Source: Septoria linicola (taxonomy: Eukaryota > Ascomycota > Dothideomycetes > Mycosphaerellales > Mycosphaerellaceae). From it: 64,000 nucleotides of DNA. Within the stretch, counting starts at the first letter, position 1; every line of letters starts with the position of its first letter. Under the pieces are notes generated by a model that made no database searches, had not been told where the DNA came from, and saw only the letters and a list, made by a program, of their open reading frames with translations. The DNA lies in NCBI GenBank assembly GCA_024114885.1, contig CP099427.1, forward strand, positions 62,001-126,000. The letters are read 5' to 3'. Of the stretch, positions 51,545 to 62,900 are shown in pieces. The position numbers and the translations under genes are program-made.

Positions 51545-52529
51545 CAATCAGCGGACCCGGCCTCAGTCTCGCCGGTCAAGCCATCGGTGAAGAGGTCGGT
51601 GTCCTCTCGACTATTGGATGATCTGGGACGTACATATTTTGGAACTGGGAGCGTTCAGCGGAAAGAGTGAACACGAGTTGTGATTCAAAGGCATAGCGGA
51701 TGGCGTTAATGAGTGTCTGCGAGAAGATACGAAAGCATGGAAACGATGCGATGAGCTCAAGTGGTATGAAGTGACGGCTGATCTGAGATGAGAAGAGCGT
51801 GCTGCGTCTGTATGTGCATGCAGATGGAGCAAATATTCCGCAACACGAGAAGTATATAGAGAACATTATGGAAGACACATCGCTTCTTCCAGCCTTCATG
51901 GCACTTGTCCGTCCGCAATGAATCTCGCCAGCGCACTCTACTGCACGAAGTCAAGCAATACTTCCATCCGATCATGTTCTAGATGGATGCATGGTATGGC
52001 TCTGCAACCGACGGTCCATCAACAAAAAAAAAGGCTCGTCGCTCAATCCGATGAACCTCAGTTCTCCAGTCAGCACGCCATCGCCCCGCTTGATAGGGCA
52101 ACCAGCGCCAGCCAGTGTCAACCAGCGCCATGCATATCTTCAACCACACTTAATAGCTTCGAACCAATAACAATGCAAAACTCGGATGTCTCGGTGTTAA
52201 TGCTGGAGATTGAGCAGAAGAAAGAAGGCTAGGCCTTTTTGCTTGACTTGCACAAGCAATTGGTAAATGAAATGATCTGCGAATGGGATGTTTACGTGTT
52301 AGTACTTCGTACGCGCGAGCCCGCAGATGTGGTGTGCGGGAAGGAAGAGTGCGTGATTGCGTGCGTGCGTGGTTGGTGGGTGATGTGTATATCTATCTAG
52401 TGAGCTGAGCTCTGAGCTGAGGTGGAGGACTTTGCTTTTTGTTTCGTTTCTGCGCTTGTCGTCGACTGCATCTCTGTCTGTTCAGCTGCCTTGACTTGGC
52501 TCACTCGTTTCTGAGAAGCAGTTGGCAAG
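51545..52529. other. intergenic region and leader of the permease gene
   Basis: Nearly 1 kb between two plus-strand genes. It contains a poly-A run (CAACAAAAAAAAAGG at 52020), a short repeat of CAACCAGCGCCA (about 52099 and 52120), and just before the permease start a pyrimidine-rich leader (TTGCTTTTTGTTTCGTTTCTGCGC). No convincing coding frame. Confidence 0.4.
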
Positions 52530-54282
52530 ATGTCAAAGGTCTGGCGGAATGCTGTCGGGCAGAAACCGAGGGATTGGAATGATGAAAAAGATGTCCAAGT
52601 ACACCAACACTCTGACGATGGAGACTCGTCCGATCATTTCCATCGAGGAAGTGTTGGTGAGCCGAGGGTTGGCGAGCTGAGACCTGGAGAGGCAGAAGCT
52701 GGAGGCTTGGGAAGACATTTGGGATTGTTCTCGACGACCTTCTTGATGTGAGTGATTGGTTCTATCGCTCTTTCGCCATGATCACAATCATCTAATGCTC
52801 TCTTCTACTATCGGCCGTATCATCGGAACGGGAATCTTCTCGACGCCATCTTCGATCACCGTGGGAGTAGGCAGTGTCGGCGCAGCCATGATGCTCTGGC
52901 TCCTCGGGCTGGCGATCGCTTTTGCAGGACGTTTCATCTGGCTTGAGTTGGGATGCATGATTCCGCGATCTGGAGGCGAGAAGGTCTATCTCGAAGCCGC
53001 TTACAAGAGACCGAAGCTGTTGGCCACGACAGTCTTCGCGTTCCAGATTGTGCTGTTGGGATTTACGGCGAGTGGGTGTATTGTCTTCACACAATATGTA
53101 AGTTCGATCTCTCGAACCGACGGGCGCGTCGTAGCTTGCAAGCTGATATGGTCGGGTTAGGTCTACGCAGCAGCAGGCAAGACAGCAGATGAATGGGAGA
53201 AGCGTGGCGTGGCAATCCTCGTCATCACGTTCATCTGCAGTCTGCACGCTTTCGTGCCCAACTTTGGCGTCCGCTTCATGAATGGTATTGGAGTCATCAA
53301 AGTCGTCGTTCTCTTCTTCATCGTCGTCACGGGCTGGGCGGTTCTGGGAGGAGGTACCAAAGTCGAAGACCCTCACGCCAGCTTCCGCAACTCATTCGCT
53401 GGAACAAGCAGTTCCGGGTATGAGTGGTCCAACTCACTATTCAAAGTCCTGAACAGTTTCGCCGGATACACGAACGCTGCGTACGTGCTCAACGAAGTCA
53501 AGAACCCTGTTCGCACCCTAAAGATTGCCGGGCCGTTGGGACTGGGAATCTGTGGTGTCTTCTACTTACTTGCCAACGTGGCATACTTTGCAGCTGCTAC
53601 GCCGGAAGAGGTCGCCAAGAGCGGTGTCACAGTCGCATCACTCTTCATGGAGAAAGTGTTTGGCTCGTCCGGACAGAAGGCCATTTCGGTGCTCATCGCC
53701 ACCTCGGCATTCGGCAATGTCATGACTGTGACTTTTGCGCAAGCACGCGTGAATCAGGAATTGGCGAAGGAAGGTGTGCTTCCCTTTCCGAAATTCTGGG
53801 CCTCGAGCTGGCCGTTTGGATCTCCTTCGTCTGGTCTATTCCTGCACTGGATCCCATCGTTCATTGTCATCGTTGCAGTTCCCTTCGGTGATGCTTACAA
53901 TTTCATCCTGGACCTCGAAGGATATCCTGGGTCTGTCATCAACTTCTTCGTCGTTTGTGGCTTCTTCTGGCTTCGTTACAAAGAGCCACAGCTTCTGAGA
54001 CCATTCCGATGTTGGCCGCCTATTGCAGCGTTCTATCTTTGCGCGCAAGGCTTTCTGATGATCGCGCCATTCTTGAGGCCACCAGGGGGCAAGGGTGATA
54101 CGAGTCTGCCATACTGGCTCTCCAGTGTGGTCGGCATTGTCGTCCTTGTAGCTGGAGGCATATGGTGGCTTGTATGGGTCAAGATCATGCCAGCGATTGG
54201 AGAGTACAGGCTACGACCCGAGCATGAGAAGCTCCAGGATGGGACGAGTGTGATTGTGTACAAGAAGGTGAAGGGCATATAG
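52530..54282 (+). CDS. amino acid permease, Mup1-like (LAT/APC superfamily)
   Basis: Proposed exons are 52530-52747, 52809-53097 and 53161-54282, about 542 aa. Intron 2 is canonical (63 bp, GTAAGT...TTAG). Intron 1 has a good donor (GTGAGT), but the segment up to the required restart before IGRIIGTGIFSTPSSI contains no AG; the expected position reads TTCTAC. Product features: a 65-residue cytosolic N-terminus, the family signature GLFSTTFLM/IGRIIGTGIFSTP in helix 1, and about twelve helices including AILVITFICSLHAFVPNFGV, NSFAGYTNAAYVLNEVKNP and KAISVLIATSAFGNVMTVTF, the last typical of the high-affinity methionine permease group. It imports amino acids across the plasma membrane. Substrate is inferred only from family resemblance. 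Confidence 0.85.
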
Positions 54283-54891
54283 TGTGTACAAGACGACGAA
54301 GCCAAAGTGGTACTTTGTCGGTACGGATGCCACGAGCATACCATCTTCATGATCTGACTGTGAGAACTTGCACCGGGCTACCTGAAAGGAAGAAGTAGCA
54401 GTCCCTTTCAATCAGAAAGCAGGTCATACAGCTTACTGTTGCCGTGCCTGTCTTTGAAGACTGGCGTCAAGCTTAGCTTGCGCCCGCAAAGCTGCTTTAT
54501 ACGACCGCTGCCCCATCATCCCAGCAAGGACATAGTACTGCAGACCAGTTGAGGGTTCTTCGCTGCAGCGAAGGTGATTTCGTTTTGCTTAGTCATGCGA
54601 CTCGTGTCGATAGACCATTCCTGGACTCTCCTTCTTGCGCACACCCTCCACACTTTCCCTTCATTCTTTCATTAGAGCAACATGTCTCAGCCACTACGAG
54701 CTGCAAGGCAAGTCAGCATACTGTCTGCTGGCATCACGAAAACTTGGGAACACAAGAGGGATTTGCTATCCCTCGCGCGATACGCGTCTCCCTCGCGCCA
54801 GACATGACACTGGAATGCCACCACTCTCACGAGTTGAGGATGTCAAGTGCCATTCTCAATTTCTGCTCTTCTTCAATACAATGTCGCTGCG
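54283..54891. other. intergenic region upstream of the glycosyltransferase gene
   Basis: This stretch lies between two plus-strand genes. The frame at 54549-55088 overlaps the start of the glycosyltransferase in another phase and is taken as a shadow. No RNA gene or repeat was noted. Confidence 0.35.
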
Positions 54892-55950
54892 ATGACGGTC
54901 GCCAATCCAAAGACTGTCAGTCTTTGCATCTTTCTCATTTTGGCTTCTGCACTCGTGACATTAACCTTGAAGAGCAATCGCCCTCATCAGCAGTGGCAGC
55001 CTTCTCAGCGCAAAAGTTCCGCAGCATACTCACAGCAGGTGATCTTACAAACTCACAAAGTCGCATATGCAACATTTCTGGCAGGTAGCACAAGTGGCGA
55101 CCACAGAGCGACGGACGAAGAATCTGCTGCCATAGACGATGCAGACGATGGCTACTACTTAGGCGCCCGCGTTCTGGCCTATCAATTACTACACTCCAAA
55201 TCTGCCGGGACGAACAACAGCATCCCCTTCCTGGTGGTATGCACTCGAGATGTGTCTAAGCGCAAGAGAGATCGCCTCAAGAAGGATGGAGCAACAATCG
55301 TGCTTGTTGAGAAACTGCAACAAGACTGGGTCAAAGCCGCAGATGCTCGCTGGATCGATGTCCTCGCCAAATTGCGCCTCTTCCAGCTTGTCGATTATAG
55401 TAAAATTTTATTCATCGACGCCGACACGCTCGTCACAGCACCTCTCGATGGCGTCTTCTTCGACGAATCAACCTTGACGCAAGGAACGAAAGACATTCCC
55501 GGGGCGACAAAGGACGATGAAGCAGAGATGCCTCGCACCTACATGTTCGCCACGCATAGCGACTACTGGGGCTACGATCATCCTTACCCGCCTCCAACAG
55601 ATCTGAGTTACCTCAATTGTGGCTTCTTCATTTTCACACCATCGCTGCAGCTATTTGACTACTACATGAGCCTTCTCGGCCTGCCAGGGCGCTTCGACCC
55701 TGGCTTTCCGGAACAGAACCTGCTCAATTATGCGCACCGGCAGGACGGGAATATGCCTTGGAAGCCATTGTGGTATGGCTGGAACGTCAACTGGCCTACA
55801 GCGAAGGATTGGAGGGGTGGTGCGCGAAGCTTTCATGCAAAGTATTGGGATGGAGATCCCAGCCATGATCCCGTGCTGAAGGCAATCTGGAAAGAGCAAC
55901 GAGCGGAGATGCAAGGGTTCTATCGCGGACGTGATGGGAGCGATAGGTGA
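54892..55950 (+). CDS. type II membrane glycosyltransferase, GT8/glycogenin-like
   Basis: A single exon of 352 aa from the ATG at 54892. An in-frame ATG at 54847 gives a longer but less natural N-terminus. Residues 8-27 (TVSLCIFLILASALVTLTLK) form a signal anchor, so the enzyme would face the Golgi lumen. The catalytic region has YYLGARVLAYQLLHSKS, FLVVCTRDVS, KLRLFQLVDYSKILFIDADT with the metal-binding DxD at Asp176-Asp178, LNCGFFIFTPSLQLFDYYM and FPEQNLLNYAHRQDG, in the order seen in GT8 family members related to glycogenin and GlcNAc/glucuronyl transferases. It likely adds a sugar from a UDP donor to a glycan. The acceptor is unknown. Confidence 0.82.
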   Translation: MTVANPKTVSLCIFLILASALVTLTLKSNRPHQQWQPSQRKSSAAYSQQVILQTHKVAYATFLAGSTSGDHRATDEESAAIDDADDGYYLGARVLAYQLLHSKSAGTNNSIPFLVVCTRDVSKRKRDRLKKDGATIVLVEKLQQDWVKAADARWIDVLAKLRLFQLVDYSKILFIDADTLVTAPLDGVFFDESTLTQGTKDIPGATKDDEAEMPRTYMFATHSDYWGYDHPYPPPTDLSYLNCGFFIFTPSLQLFDYYMSLLGLPGRFDPGFPEQNLLNYAHRQDGNMPWKPLWYGWNVNWPTAKDWRGGARSFHAKYWDGDPSHDPVLKAIWKEQRAEMQGFYRGRDGSDR

Positions 55951-58141
55951 GAAGCTTGCTTTGGAGCGCAATCACGCATATGCTATGCTATGCACACTTG
56001 CTTCTGGCATCGTATCGGGACTGCAACCTTGCACTTCCGTGACAGGTGAAGTGGCTGCAGACGTGGGATGGGCGCGGGTCATCTGTTAGCGCTTGCTCGC
56101 GAGATGGGCAGGTCTAGCTCGAGCACGACTTATGCTCCTCTAGAAGCGCTTGACCTGACGAGGTGTGAGTGGAGATATTCGGTGGCAAGTTGTCTATACC
56201 ATCGTGTTGAAGTGGAGGTGATGCTGATTGGCTGGGGAGAGCTGTGCTTGTCACAAATCCGTGCCGCCCACCTTTCGCGCTTTGGGACGCATATACCTAA
56301 GATATTACTACAATCGGAAGAGCATTGCTGTATTCCGCGCCTACATTCTTCCTACCAAGAGACGCGATCTCTGGTGTTAATCTCAGCTATCGGAACTGTG
56401 CCTTCCGTCTTCCTAACCCTGTTTGACGTGCCTAGCTTACCTATGATCTATCCGCAGGTACATCCAAGACATTTCAGCAAGACCTCTTTTGGGTTACGTA
56501 TTTTCGCGATAGACGAGGGTCCTCTGAACCCTTTCGATAAGAGATTCTGACCTTCGGAAATGAGAAGCTTTCACAAGCGTGGATGCTCAGCGGAGACGGA
56601 AGCTTGAGAGGCAGACTCCTGCATCAGACATTGCTTCGGCCCACCACCACAAGATATGGCATTGTGGCGACTGTAATGAACGAGCATGACAGCTGTTGTC
56701 CTGACAAGACAGATCCAGTGCCTCCAAGAGACGCCTTGCGGCCTGACAATATGCAAGCCAGAGGATGAGAGCAGATGCACACAGCACATGAGACTTACGC
56801 TAGGTCTCCTCCTCCAATTTCCATCTCAAGCACATACGAATTTGCTGATTGGCCGAAGAACGACAATGAAGCCTGACAATGTCGACATGGTCACCAACGC
56901 CATCGCAGTAGCGAGTGCGTCGCGGCTCAACAAACGTGGTATGAGGTGGCGTGTTGATCGCGCAAGCCAGAGCAAAGGCCAACATGGCGCGGTCAAGGGT
57001 ATTTGCGCGCATGAAAGTAAACAACCAGCGTGAGCTGAGAATAGACTTTCTCATGCACGTGTCAGTGTAGTCCAGCGTAGTCTCGCGCGAAGCACAGGCA
57101 CCGCCAACGATTCAACCACAGCACAGAGCAGGGCCACAGGACCGCGCAACAGCAGGGCTGGGTTGGTAGATCTGTAAATCTGTAATCTAGGCGATTTGTG
57201 TACAAGACCCAGGGACGACATGCGAGATGCAGTTCGGTGGCTAGTCATGGCGTGCATAGACATGAACTTCCGTGGCGTGCATATCTGCATTCATGCCTAA
57301 CGGGGTTGGATTACTCAGAGAAGTCCAGCACGATGGCTATCCTGTGGTATTTGAGTCGAATGCAAGTCATGGGGTGGTGGCGAACTCGTTGTTGGTAGTG
57401 AAGTACTTTGGTATTCTCAGTGGGGCGTAGGTTGATGGGCGGATGATCTCGGCGCTCGAGAAGCCTGACAAGTCATGTCCACCTCAGTGGCAAATGAACC
57501 GGAGTGAGATCCTCGGACTGTGGCGAAGAGCATGGGCCAAAGTGAACAGAAGATGCGGAGTGTGAAGACGAGATAGACAAGTGCTGTGTAAAACGTTAAT
57601 CGCTTTTCTCTATGATACAGTAGGTACATTGACGTTGTTGTGCAGAATATCGCCACATCTCCTCGACCAGCGCGGAGTGCCTCCAGCACTGGTAATAGTA
57701 CAGGCAAGGCTTGATCCCCCGTGAGAGGATGCAAGCGTTCCAAACGCACCAACACAAAGAAATGTAATTTACATCAAAGGCGCAGTGCAGGAGTACAATG
57801 TCAAATGCCAAGGCGCCCTGACAAGATGCTCTCTTCCCACAAGCAGCATGTTCTTCCATAGTAGTCCCCCAGAGAAAGTTATTAATTGTACAAGCGAAGG
57901 TAGCAAAGCATGTCCAAGAAAGTAGTAGTGAGGAATGTTCGTCCTGTGCTTCCGTGTCCGAAGAGAAGAGAAGAGGTGAAGGCGAGGTGATGTCCTTCGC
58001 GTCAAGTCCCAAGTCAGCACTATCCCATAACCCTTTTATTGGAATTCCGGCGTAACGACATAAGTTTCGTATCGTGGTAGGTTCTAAGCAATGTACGGTT
58101 TCGTGTCATTGCATAGGCGTCGTCATGAAGTAAGGAGAAAT
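55951..58141. other. gene-poor intergenic region between convergent genes
   Basis: The 2.2 kb between the glycosyltransferase and the zinc finger gene, whose 3' ends face each other, has only short overlapping frames. The longest (plus 56068-56550, 160 codons) has no domain. The sequence at about 56,290-56,480 is slightly enriched in CTA/TAG words but is not RIPped to saturation. Confidence 0.35.
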
Positions 58142-59962
58142 CTACTCGTCCCGCTTCCTCTTCCGAGCTGGCTTGCGGTCGCCATTGGGAGAGTAGTCGC
58201 CGTCTGAGTAGCCGACACTGCTTGAGCTTGAGCCGCCCACCTGCGCCGTCACGTCGAAGAGCATGGCACCAAGCTCGCCAGCATCAGGTGATACCCGATG
58301 TTGTTGCGGATACTGGTGTGGCTGTGGTTGGTACTGCTGTTGCTCCTGCTTCGGTCGGATTACGGAGCCTGCTTCGCCACCATTGACAGACTCAATGGGT
58401 TGGTGCATGTGCTCACCAGGCTGGGAGAGAACACCCATGACCATGGTGCCGGCTCCATGAGTGCGCTGGTGCTGACTGAGGTTGTCTGATCGGGAAAACT
58501 TCTTGCCACAGTCGGTGCACTCGAAAGGCTTCTCGTGGGTGTGCAGTGAGCGGTAGTGGCGCTTGAGGTGTTCTTGTCTTCGGAAGCGGCGGCTGCACAA
58601 GGTGCAGACGAAGGTCTTGGATGGGTCATCAGTCAACGACTGTTTGCGGCCGCGACGCGAAACACTGCTGCTCTGTGCTGGGGTGGAAGCAGCGGTCTCG
58701 TTGTTCTCGGACGATGCCTGGGAAGGCGCGTTGGATGTTGGTGCAGAAGATCCATCTTGTTGCGATGACTGTGCGACGTGCTGGATGGTTTCTTTCCTGC
58801 TTGCCTTGCGCTTTGGCTTACTGTGTGCGGCGGCCGAGTGCTCTGGGATTGGGTAGTCGGAAACCGGTGGTGAGTACGCGCCAGTCGCGAGCTCGTCGTC
58901 GCTGAAGCTCTCTTCGCTGAAGAATCCGTCGTCTTCGAAACCCGACTGGATGGACAGTCGCTGACGCTTAGCGCTATTGTACTGCACGTCGTGTCCCGCG
59001 TAAGCCACCATGCTGCCGAATTCGTCTTCCACGTCAAGCTCGAAAATTGGCTCAAAGGTTGGAAGTCCACCATAGAAGCGAGGCTCGGCGGCTTCGGCGA
59101 TGTGGATCTGCGGGGGTGCAATCGCACCCTTGAGCATGACCTTGTGTTCCTGCTCATCTCCGCTGCAAAGTGCTGACATGGTCTGGAACTCAACACCAGA
59201 CGTGCCTGCCATGAGTTCTCGTGGATCGCAAACGTCCTGCTCGGATGCCACTGAACGTGGGACAGGCGATGGAGATGGCGAGTGGTGAGTTGAGGTCGCT
59301 CCACTTGCGATTTCGTATACCTGCGAGTTCTCGCTCGAGACAGAATTGTTGTGCAAGAACACTGGTGTCATTGGAGGCGAGCCAGGTCGTGTGCTCCAGT
59401 CACCGCCAGCCAGAACCTCAGAAAAAACCTCGTCTTCACATCCTTGCTTGACTGCTGGGTAAGTGACCATCTGTGGCCGGGCGAAAAAGACTGGTTGTCC
59501 ATCGATAGGTGTTGGCTGAATACCACAGGTTGATGGGGGAGTAGATGCAGAGCTGAACGATCCGGAAGACGCGGAAAGTGTGGGCGTAGCTGGGTAGTAG
59601 CTCTGGCACTCAGTGTTGACCATCAAACCTTGCACATCTTGCTGAGGAACGTAGTACACTGGCTTCTGGTGCTGTCGGGGCGAAGCGTCTGGCGTAAGCA
59701 TTGGTGGTGGACCATATACTTGTGCATGCTGCTGGAAATGCGAGTATGCGCCAGCCGAGTGTGGTCGATGCTGCATTGGCTGCTGCTGAAAGTACATTAC
59801 TTGACCGGGACTTGAGGGCACAATAGCCATTGGTAGACCATGTGGGTAATGTGGGTGCGGTGTGAAGTGCCCATGCTGCTTGTTATCTGGGCTCGGCTCC
59901 GGTTGGTAGTAGAAGAATGGTGATTGACCCATAGGAGGGGTCGTTTGTGCAGAGTACTCCAT
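58142..59962 (-). CDS. C2H2 zinc finger transcription factor, Msn2/Seb1 type
   Basis: A single coding exon of 606 aa from the ATG at 59962 (MEYSAQTTPPMGQSPFFYYQ). The frame continues upstream, and a leader intron is likely (TACTCAGCAG acceptor-like at about 59990). Most of the protein is Pro/Gln/Ser-rich activation-type sequence. Two adjacent C2H2 fingers near residues 445-500 read FVCTLCSRRFRRQEHLKRHY...H and FECTDCGKKFSRSDNLSQHQ...H, linked by THEKP, which is the Msn2/Msn4/MsnA/Seb1 pair that binds the stress element AGGGG. The C-terminus ends in a basic KPARKRKRDE, a possible nuclear signal. It would control general stress response and, in many moulds, secondary metabolism and development. 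Confidence 0.88.
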   Translation of the reverse strand: MEYSAQTTPPMGQSPFFYYQPEPSPDNKQHGHFTPHPHYPHGLPMAIVPSSPGQVMYFQQQPMQHRPHSAGAYSHFQQHAQVYGPPPMLTPDASPRQHQKPVYYVPQQDVQGLMVNTECQSYYPATPTLSASSGSFSSASTPPSTCGIQPTPIDGQPVFFARPQMVTYPAVKQGCEDEVFSEVLAGGDWSTRPGSPPMTPVFLHNNSVSSENSQVYEIASGATSTHHSPSPSPVPRSVASEQDVCDPRELMAGTSGVEFQTMSALCSGDEQEHKVMLKGAIAPPQIHIAEAAEPRFYGGLPTFEPIFELDVEDEFGSMVAYAGHDVQYNSAKRQRLSIQSGFEDDGFFSEESFSDDELATGAYSPPVSDYPIPEHSAAAHSKPKRKASRKETIQHVAQSSQQDGSSAPTSNAPSQASSENNETAASTPAQSSSVSRRGRKQSLTDDPSKTFVCTLCSRRFRRQEHLKRHYRSLHTHEKPFECTDCGKKFSRSDNLSQHQRTHGAGTMVMGVLSQPGEHMHQPIESVNGGEAGSVIRPKQEQQQYQPQPHQYPQQHRVSPDAGELGAMLFDVTAQVGGSSSSSVGYSDGDYSPNGDRKPARKRKRDE

Positions 59963-62900
59963 TGCGAGAAAATCTGATTCTGCTGAGTAGCAGTTAGCAC
60001 GCGATACATATGCGGCCCGTCCATCGCTACCGATGATGTATGCCCAAAGACTGACCAGATGGCTTTCCAAGTTTCCTGTTCAGGTGAGATATCAACCGAA
60101 ACACATCAAAGATGCTTTCGACACAGACTTCGATTAGGTTGGTTTGGAAGTCGGGAGATTGTGGTGTCGCACTGCACAGGGTCCAAGAGTACAATACAGA
60201 TCGAGATCCGGAGAGCTGATGATTGAGAGAGTGTGATGGTCGACGATTGACGTCCTTTCGGATTCACCAGACGGCTTAGGGTGTTCGTCGATGGTTGTAC
60301 AGTCCAGGTTAGTGTAGCAGGTTCCTAAGGAGTGACGAGGTACGGTCCCTCTTTGCACAAAAGCGCAGATCGGATTAGTACCTTAAAGGGAACAGCAAGA
60401 AAGAAGAACAGAGATGACGATAGAGGAGGACACAAGAGAACGACCAGTTTAAGATAAACCCTGGACCCAGGCGTTGGAACGAATGATGGGAATCAAGAGC
60501 GATAAAGACAGATCAGCGGGAGCGGCGAGAGAAGGTAGTCCCCAAAAGCGTTAGCCAGGTACAAAACTTAGTGCTGCGGTAGTCCACGCGCGATTCGAGT
60601 TGGCTTCATGGGGACCAGTCCCGACCAGCGGATCCTAAACGCACAGGCGTAAAGGCCAACGAGCTTCGACCACTCACGCAGCCCTTCACAAGCCTGGCAC
60701 GGCTGCAGGTACAGTACCCCGGCATTCACGCTAATGCTCGTCCGGCCCATGAGACTGCACTCGTGGTTGGCTCGTCAAGCTGCAGCTGGCCAAAAATCGC
60801 AGACCACGAAGGCGCAGCACCGTGTGCATACGTTTGCCAGCGCGCCTTCGTATGCATCCATCACGAGACAGCTTCGACGACTATTCGCACACCGCGAGAC
60901 GCCTCGGTGGTGCCGCTGCAAGCCTACTGCTACAGCTCTGCTACAGCTGCTTGTTGGGCTGGAGTACGGCCTTCAGCCATGCACGACAATGGTGCGTCCA
61001 CAATCTTAGCTGCGGTGTCAGCGAGTGGCCTGTTGGCGGCGATTGTTCTTGAATCAATCGGAGGCCCGCAATAGATGTCGCAAACAGTGATTGATTGAAG
61101 TGTTTGACCAAGTGCGAGGCCAGCCGCGTTGTCGGTTCTCGTAGTCTGAATGCACGCTGACGGCATGCTGCGATGACCTGTCTCATGCAGCCGGGACCCG
61201 CGAAGCTGTGCGCGCGACCAGTCAGTCACCTAATCCGTCCAGTGGTATTGCTTGCACTGCAGTCTGCCGTGTAGCGTTCGCTGTTGAGCGCCTCTGTTGT
61301 GCTCTGCTTTTTCGTTCGCATCGAGTCTTCTGACCAAACAAGCTCGGTATAGAGAACGTCGAAGCGACACTGGCCAGACTGCCACGCCACATCAGCCTAT
61401 CCATCACGGCTCCGTCCCCCAATCGATAATGTCTGCCGGAGCTCACTATCACGACACAGCACGTCCCTCGGCCCTGATTAGTTGGGCAATTTTTTTCCGA
61501 TGTGAGCATGTGTGAGACGTATGGTGTATACATCTTCCAATAGCGCTTGCCATCACCGTTCTCAACCAATATGGCAGAGACAGTGCTGCTGAGCTGGCGA
61601 AGACACGGCGCAATGCTCATCGCTTGTGCAGCTGCTGCCACTGGGCAAGTAGCATCATCCATGGCTGAAGCGTAATCAAGACCGTGGACACACTTCCTGC
61701 AGCCAGCATGCCAGAGCCGAGTCAAAGTTGACGCGTCCGACGACACTGGTGGACAAAATTGTGAACCGCGGCAACATGGCTTGCTGTTGTGCTGAAACAC
61801 ACGACTAGGTGCGCTCTACTGCAGGTACAGCTCTTCCGAAGATGACTGTTTCACGGTTTGGAGATCGGCCAGCAATTGGCTGCTGTTGATGGGGCCAGGA
61901 AGCCTTGAGATTTTCTCCGCGCTGCTGTTTCACTCTGACGCAGCACCAGCTCAAAGCAAAAAAAGCAATCGTGTGGTGCTGCTGGCCCACACAAACAGAG
62001 CCCACCGAGCAGGGTCGCGGTTTACCGATGGGATGTATCAGCAAGAAGGTGGTGATCGACTTCTCGAAGACGCGTACAATCTCGACCGCCGATCAGGCAG
62101 CTCTTCGGCAAGCCCACTTGACACGACATGCCGTGATTCAGAATCATTGAACATCCTCGACCGAGATAGACAGCTGCAAACACGACGCAGATGCTGATGC
62201 CCAACTGCGAGTCGCAATAATTCTGGTACTGTCCCAAAATGGAATACTGCACGCTACTGCGTATGCACAACTCTCAATGCCATGGCGCACGCGGAAAACC
62301 TCGAGAGTTCAGCAGAACAGCGCCGACAACACCAGTCCCCGCCTATTTTGCACAAGGCACTTTCACATGCATAGCTACTGCAGGTACGGTACTGCTTTTT
62401 CCAGCTGACAGCGTACAGGTAATTAGATGCTGCAGGAACAGAGCTATCTACCGCTGTGCATGCTGTGAAGTTGCGCCGTCTATTCTGTGCCTACAGCTGT
62501 CATGGCGTTGCATTTCATCATCACCCACCCGCTTGCTCTGGCCGAGCGATGTGGTAGCAGCTTGATATCGCAATATCAATCGCGGAAATAGTCTTCACTT
62601 TTCCATATTGCAGCACCGGTCAATACGGACTCATCTCATACAGTATTGGCCCGGCTCGTATTCTTTGCTCAGGCTGGTCCAACAGCCTGAACAAGACGCG
62701 CACGGCATCTGGATCTTCGACTTCCTTCCGCCAGTGCCGTCCGCAATACCGAGCCTCGCACGTCTTGGACCCCGGATAGAGGGGATTTCCGCCGTTGCGA
62801 CCTTCTGGAGCTTTTCTGATCAGTAAAGATCGCCTCTAAACGAAATTGGGCGTTTCCCAACCTTGAGCGATCGTCGCATCTGTCTTCCTGTCCCATCACC

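Noticed and set aside
56068..56550. 160-codon plus frame downstream of the glycosyltransferase
   Set aside because: No domain, weak start context and local enrichment of TAG/CTA words typical of decayed sequence.
61222..61800. 192-codon minus frame in the right-hand gene desert
   Set aside because: No family resemblance and unusual composition; isolated from any splice-supported exon.
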